Shown here: positions 6,098 through 6,671 of the stretch, in pieces | Layout: each line of letters opens with the position of its first letter | How positions within the stretch are numbered: position 1 is the stretch's first letter | NCBI GenBank assembly: GCA_041946755.1 | Contig: JBHGBB010000204.1 | Location: 1-6,671 of the forward strand | Reading direction: 5' to 3' | DNA from: JBHGBB01 sp041946755 | GTDB lineage: Bacteria; UBP4; UBA4092; JAOAEQ01 | DNA length: 6,671 nucleotides | Notes under the pieces: generated by a model | Told to the model about the DNA's origin: nothing | Databases searched by the model: none | What the model saw: only the letters and a program-made list of their open reading frames with translations | Translations under genes and position numbers: made by a program

Positions 6098-6149
6098 TTT
6101 CAAAGAAAAATATACTTATAGTTAATATTGTACCTGAAATTAACAAAAT

Positions 6150-6183
6150 AAAAAAGGGCAAAAGATAAATCTTCTGCCCTTTT
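6150..6183 (-). terminator. Intrinsic terminator on the - strand
   Basis: On the - strand a 9-bp stem (AAAAGGGCA with TGCCCTTTT, + positions 6152-6160 and 6175-6183) encloses a mismatch and a 4-bp AAGA/TCTT stem with a 4-nt loop, followed by TTTTTTATTTTG. This is a classical Rho-independent terminator for transcription coming from the DUF362 side, about 200 bp past its stop codon. It would also separate that transcript from gpsA. On the + strand only four T follow, so it is weaker in that direction. Confidence 0.85.
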
Positions 6184-6187
6184 AGAC

Positions 6188-6292
6188 CGAACTTCGGATA
6201 AGGTTAGAGCCCCTATCCTAAAAGAATAATAATTCAAGGAGGATAGGTCCGCCTTGGCTGGTGAAGTTGTTCTTAACTTATCCTATCGTTCG
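6188..6292 (-). ncRNA. Candidate structured RNA ahead of the terminator
   Basis: A long nested fold is possible. CGAAC 6188-6192 pairs with GTTCG 6288-6292, GGATAAG 6196-6202 with CTTATCC 6277-6283, TTAG 6204-6207 with TTAA 6273-6276 around a bulged G, and CCTATCCT 6212-6219 with AGGATAGG 6240-6247 around a 20-nt loop. The four related arms also permit a second fold of two tandem hairpins (6196-6203 with 6212-6218; 6240-6245 with 6279-6284). Because the strong terminator 6150-6183 lies just downstream on the - strand, this is either a roughly 150-nt independent RNA or a structured 3' UTR of the DUF362 gene. An asymmetric internal bubble is vaguely reminiscent of 6S RNA, but I recognise no conserved motif, so no family is assigned. 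Confidence 0.35.
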
Positions 6293-6325
6293 TTCAAACC
6301 TTAATTACAGAGATATATAAAAGAC

Positions 6326-6379
6326 GATTACAGTGAATTTTAAAATCTGTGTAATCTTAGCTTTTAAATCTGTGTAATC
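6326..6379. repeat. A/T-rich direct repeat with embedded palindrome
   Basis: An 18-19 bp sequence TTTTAAA(A)TCTGTGTAATC occurs at 6338-6356 and again at 6362-6379. The first copy also pairs with upstream sequence: GATTACA 6326-6332 is complementary to TGTAATC 6350-6356, with the 10-bp palindrome ATTTTAAAAT between. It ends 6 bp short of the DUF362 stop codon, so it lies in that gene's 3' UTR. It resembles dispersed intergenic repeats; no function can be assigned. Confidence 0.6.
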
Positions 6380-6385
6380 AGTGTA

Positions 6386-6671
6386 CTATGCTTTAATAAT
6401 ACTGATTTTCTTCAAATCCGATTCGCCGAGTCCTAATTCCGTCCCATATTTTAAATAAGGGAACTGTTCCGGCTGTTTACCGAATAAGGTGGTTGCATAT
6501 GCATCAGCTGCTACCATGTCTGCGCTCGCGATAACTATTTCCGGCTGCTGCACATCATTCAGATTCCCACCGGTCGGTCCATGATTGACCAGAATCCGAT
6601 AGGCATCGATAATCGTCAGGTTCGGTTTCCGAACAGTATTAAGATCGACTATTTTCCGGTTAAAATCAGCA
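6386..6671 (-). CDS. DUF362 family protein, C-terminal fragment
   Basis: An open - strand frame enters from the right edge and ends at TAG (6388-6386), giving 94 residues; the start lies beyond the window. The fragment reads as the C-terminal part of the DUF362 family: KPNLTIIDAYRILVNHGPTG (residues 16-35), PEIVIASADMVAADAYATTL (43-62), then PYLKYGTELGLGESDL (71-86). The pattern of a buried Asp in TIIDA, a GP(T/S)GG turn, and an IASAD..A.DA helix is typical of this family. DUF362 proteins have no settled general function; many occur with ferredoxin-like iron-sulphur domains or twin-arginine signals, but the N-terminal part that would show this is absent. The gene runs in the same direction as gpsA, but 450 bp and a terminator separate them, so they are probably separate transcription units. 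Confidence 0.9.
   Translation of the reverse strand, partial: ADFNRKIVDLNTVRKPNLTIIDAYRILVNHGPTGGNLNDVQQPEIVIASADMVAADAYATTLFGKQPEQFPYLKYGTELGLGESDLKKISIIKA

Noticed and set aside
5918..6103. 61-codon - strand frame over the repeat element and the gpsA start
   Set aside because: It is made of palindromic repeat sequence and overlaps the gpsA start region; chance ORF.
6188..6292. 6S RNA, SRP RNA, tmRNA, RNase P or T-box leader
   Set aside because: Overall shape was compared from memory, but none of the conserved sequence motifs of these RNAs is visible.
1..6671. A coordinated defence or biosynthetic system
   Set aside because: The genes are two WG proteins, a methyltransferase, a TPR scaffold, gpsA and a DUF362 fragment on opposing strands; nothing in the sequence ties them into one system.

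Overview
The window (about 6.7 kb, AT-rich) reads as chromosome of an uncultured or little-studied bacterium. It has a bacterial-type glycerol-3-phosphate dehydrogenase (gpsA), a cleavable signal peptide, Shine-Dalgarno sites and intergenic spaces full of palindromic repeats. Nothing fixes the phylum. I see no phage, plasmid, CRISPR or transposase gene.

Layout, + strand first. Positions 1-896 are the 3' part of a WG-repeat gene that is already open at the left edge. Positions 1014-2111 are a complete second WG-repeat gene with a signal peptide; the two are tandem paralogues ending in nearly the same C-terminal cap. A 177-bp spacer packed with hairpins follows. Next come a small membrane methyltransferase of the isoprenylcysteine/phospholipid methyltransferase type (2289-2846) and, 52 bp later, a protein made almost wholly of 13 gap-free 34-residue TPRs (2899-4485).

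The - strand carries gpsA (4926-5936) and, at the right edge, the C-terminal 94 residues of a DUF362 protein (6386-6671), which has no start codon inside the window. The TPR gene and gpsA converge on a 440-bp non-coding region (4486-4925). This holds three GTAGGGG-type palindromes, a further hairpin, and two near-identical copies of a 21-bp palindrome. The 449-bp region upstream of gpsA (5937-6385) holds a 10-bp tandem repeat, a 110-bp composite of three more GTAGGGG/GTAGGAG palindromes, an intrinsic terminator for the - strand, a potentially bistable RNA fold and an A/T-rich repeat pair.

How the genes work together: no shared pathway is evident. GpsA makes sn-glycerol-3-phosphate for phospholipid synthesis, and the methyltransferase is a membrane enzyme of a lipid- or prenyl-modifying superfamily, but their convergent placement does not prove a link. 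The WG and TPR proteins are repeat scaffolds with no predictable ligand. The most notable material is between the genes: a dense set of small palindromes, most with 3-nt loops, bracketing gpsA, and the possible alternative-pairing RNA between DUF362 and its terminator.
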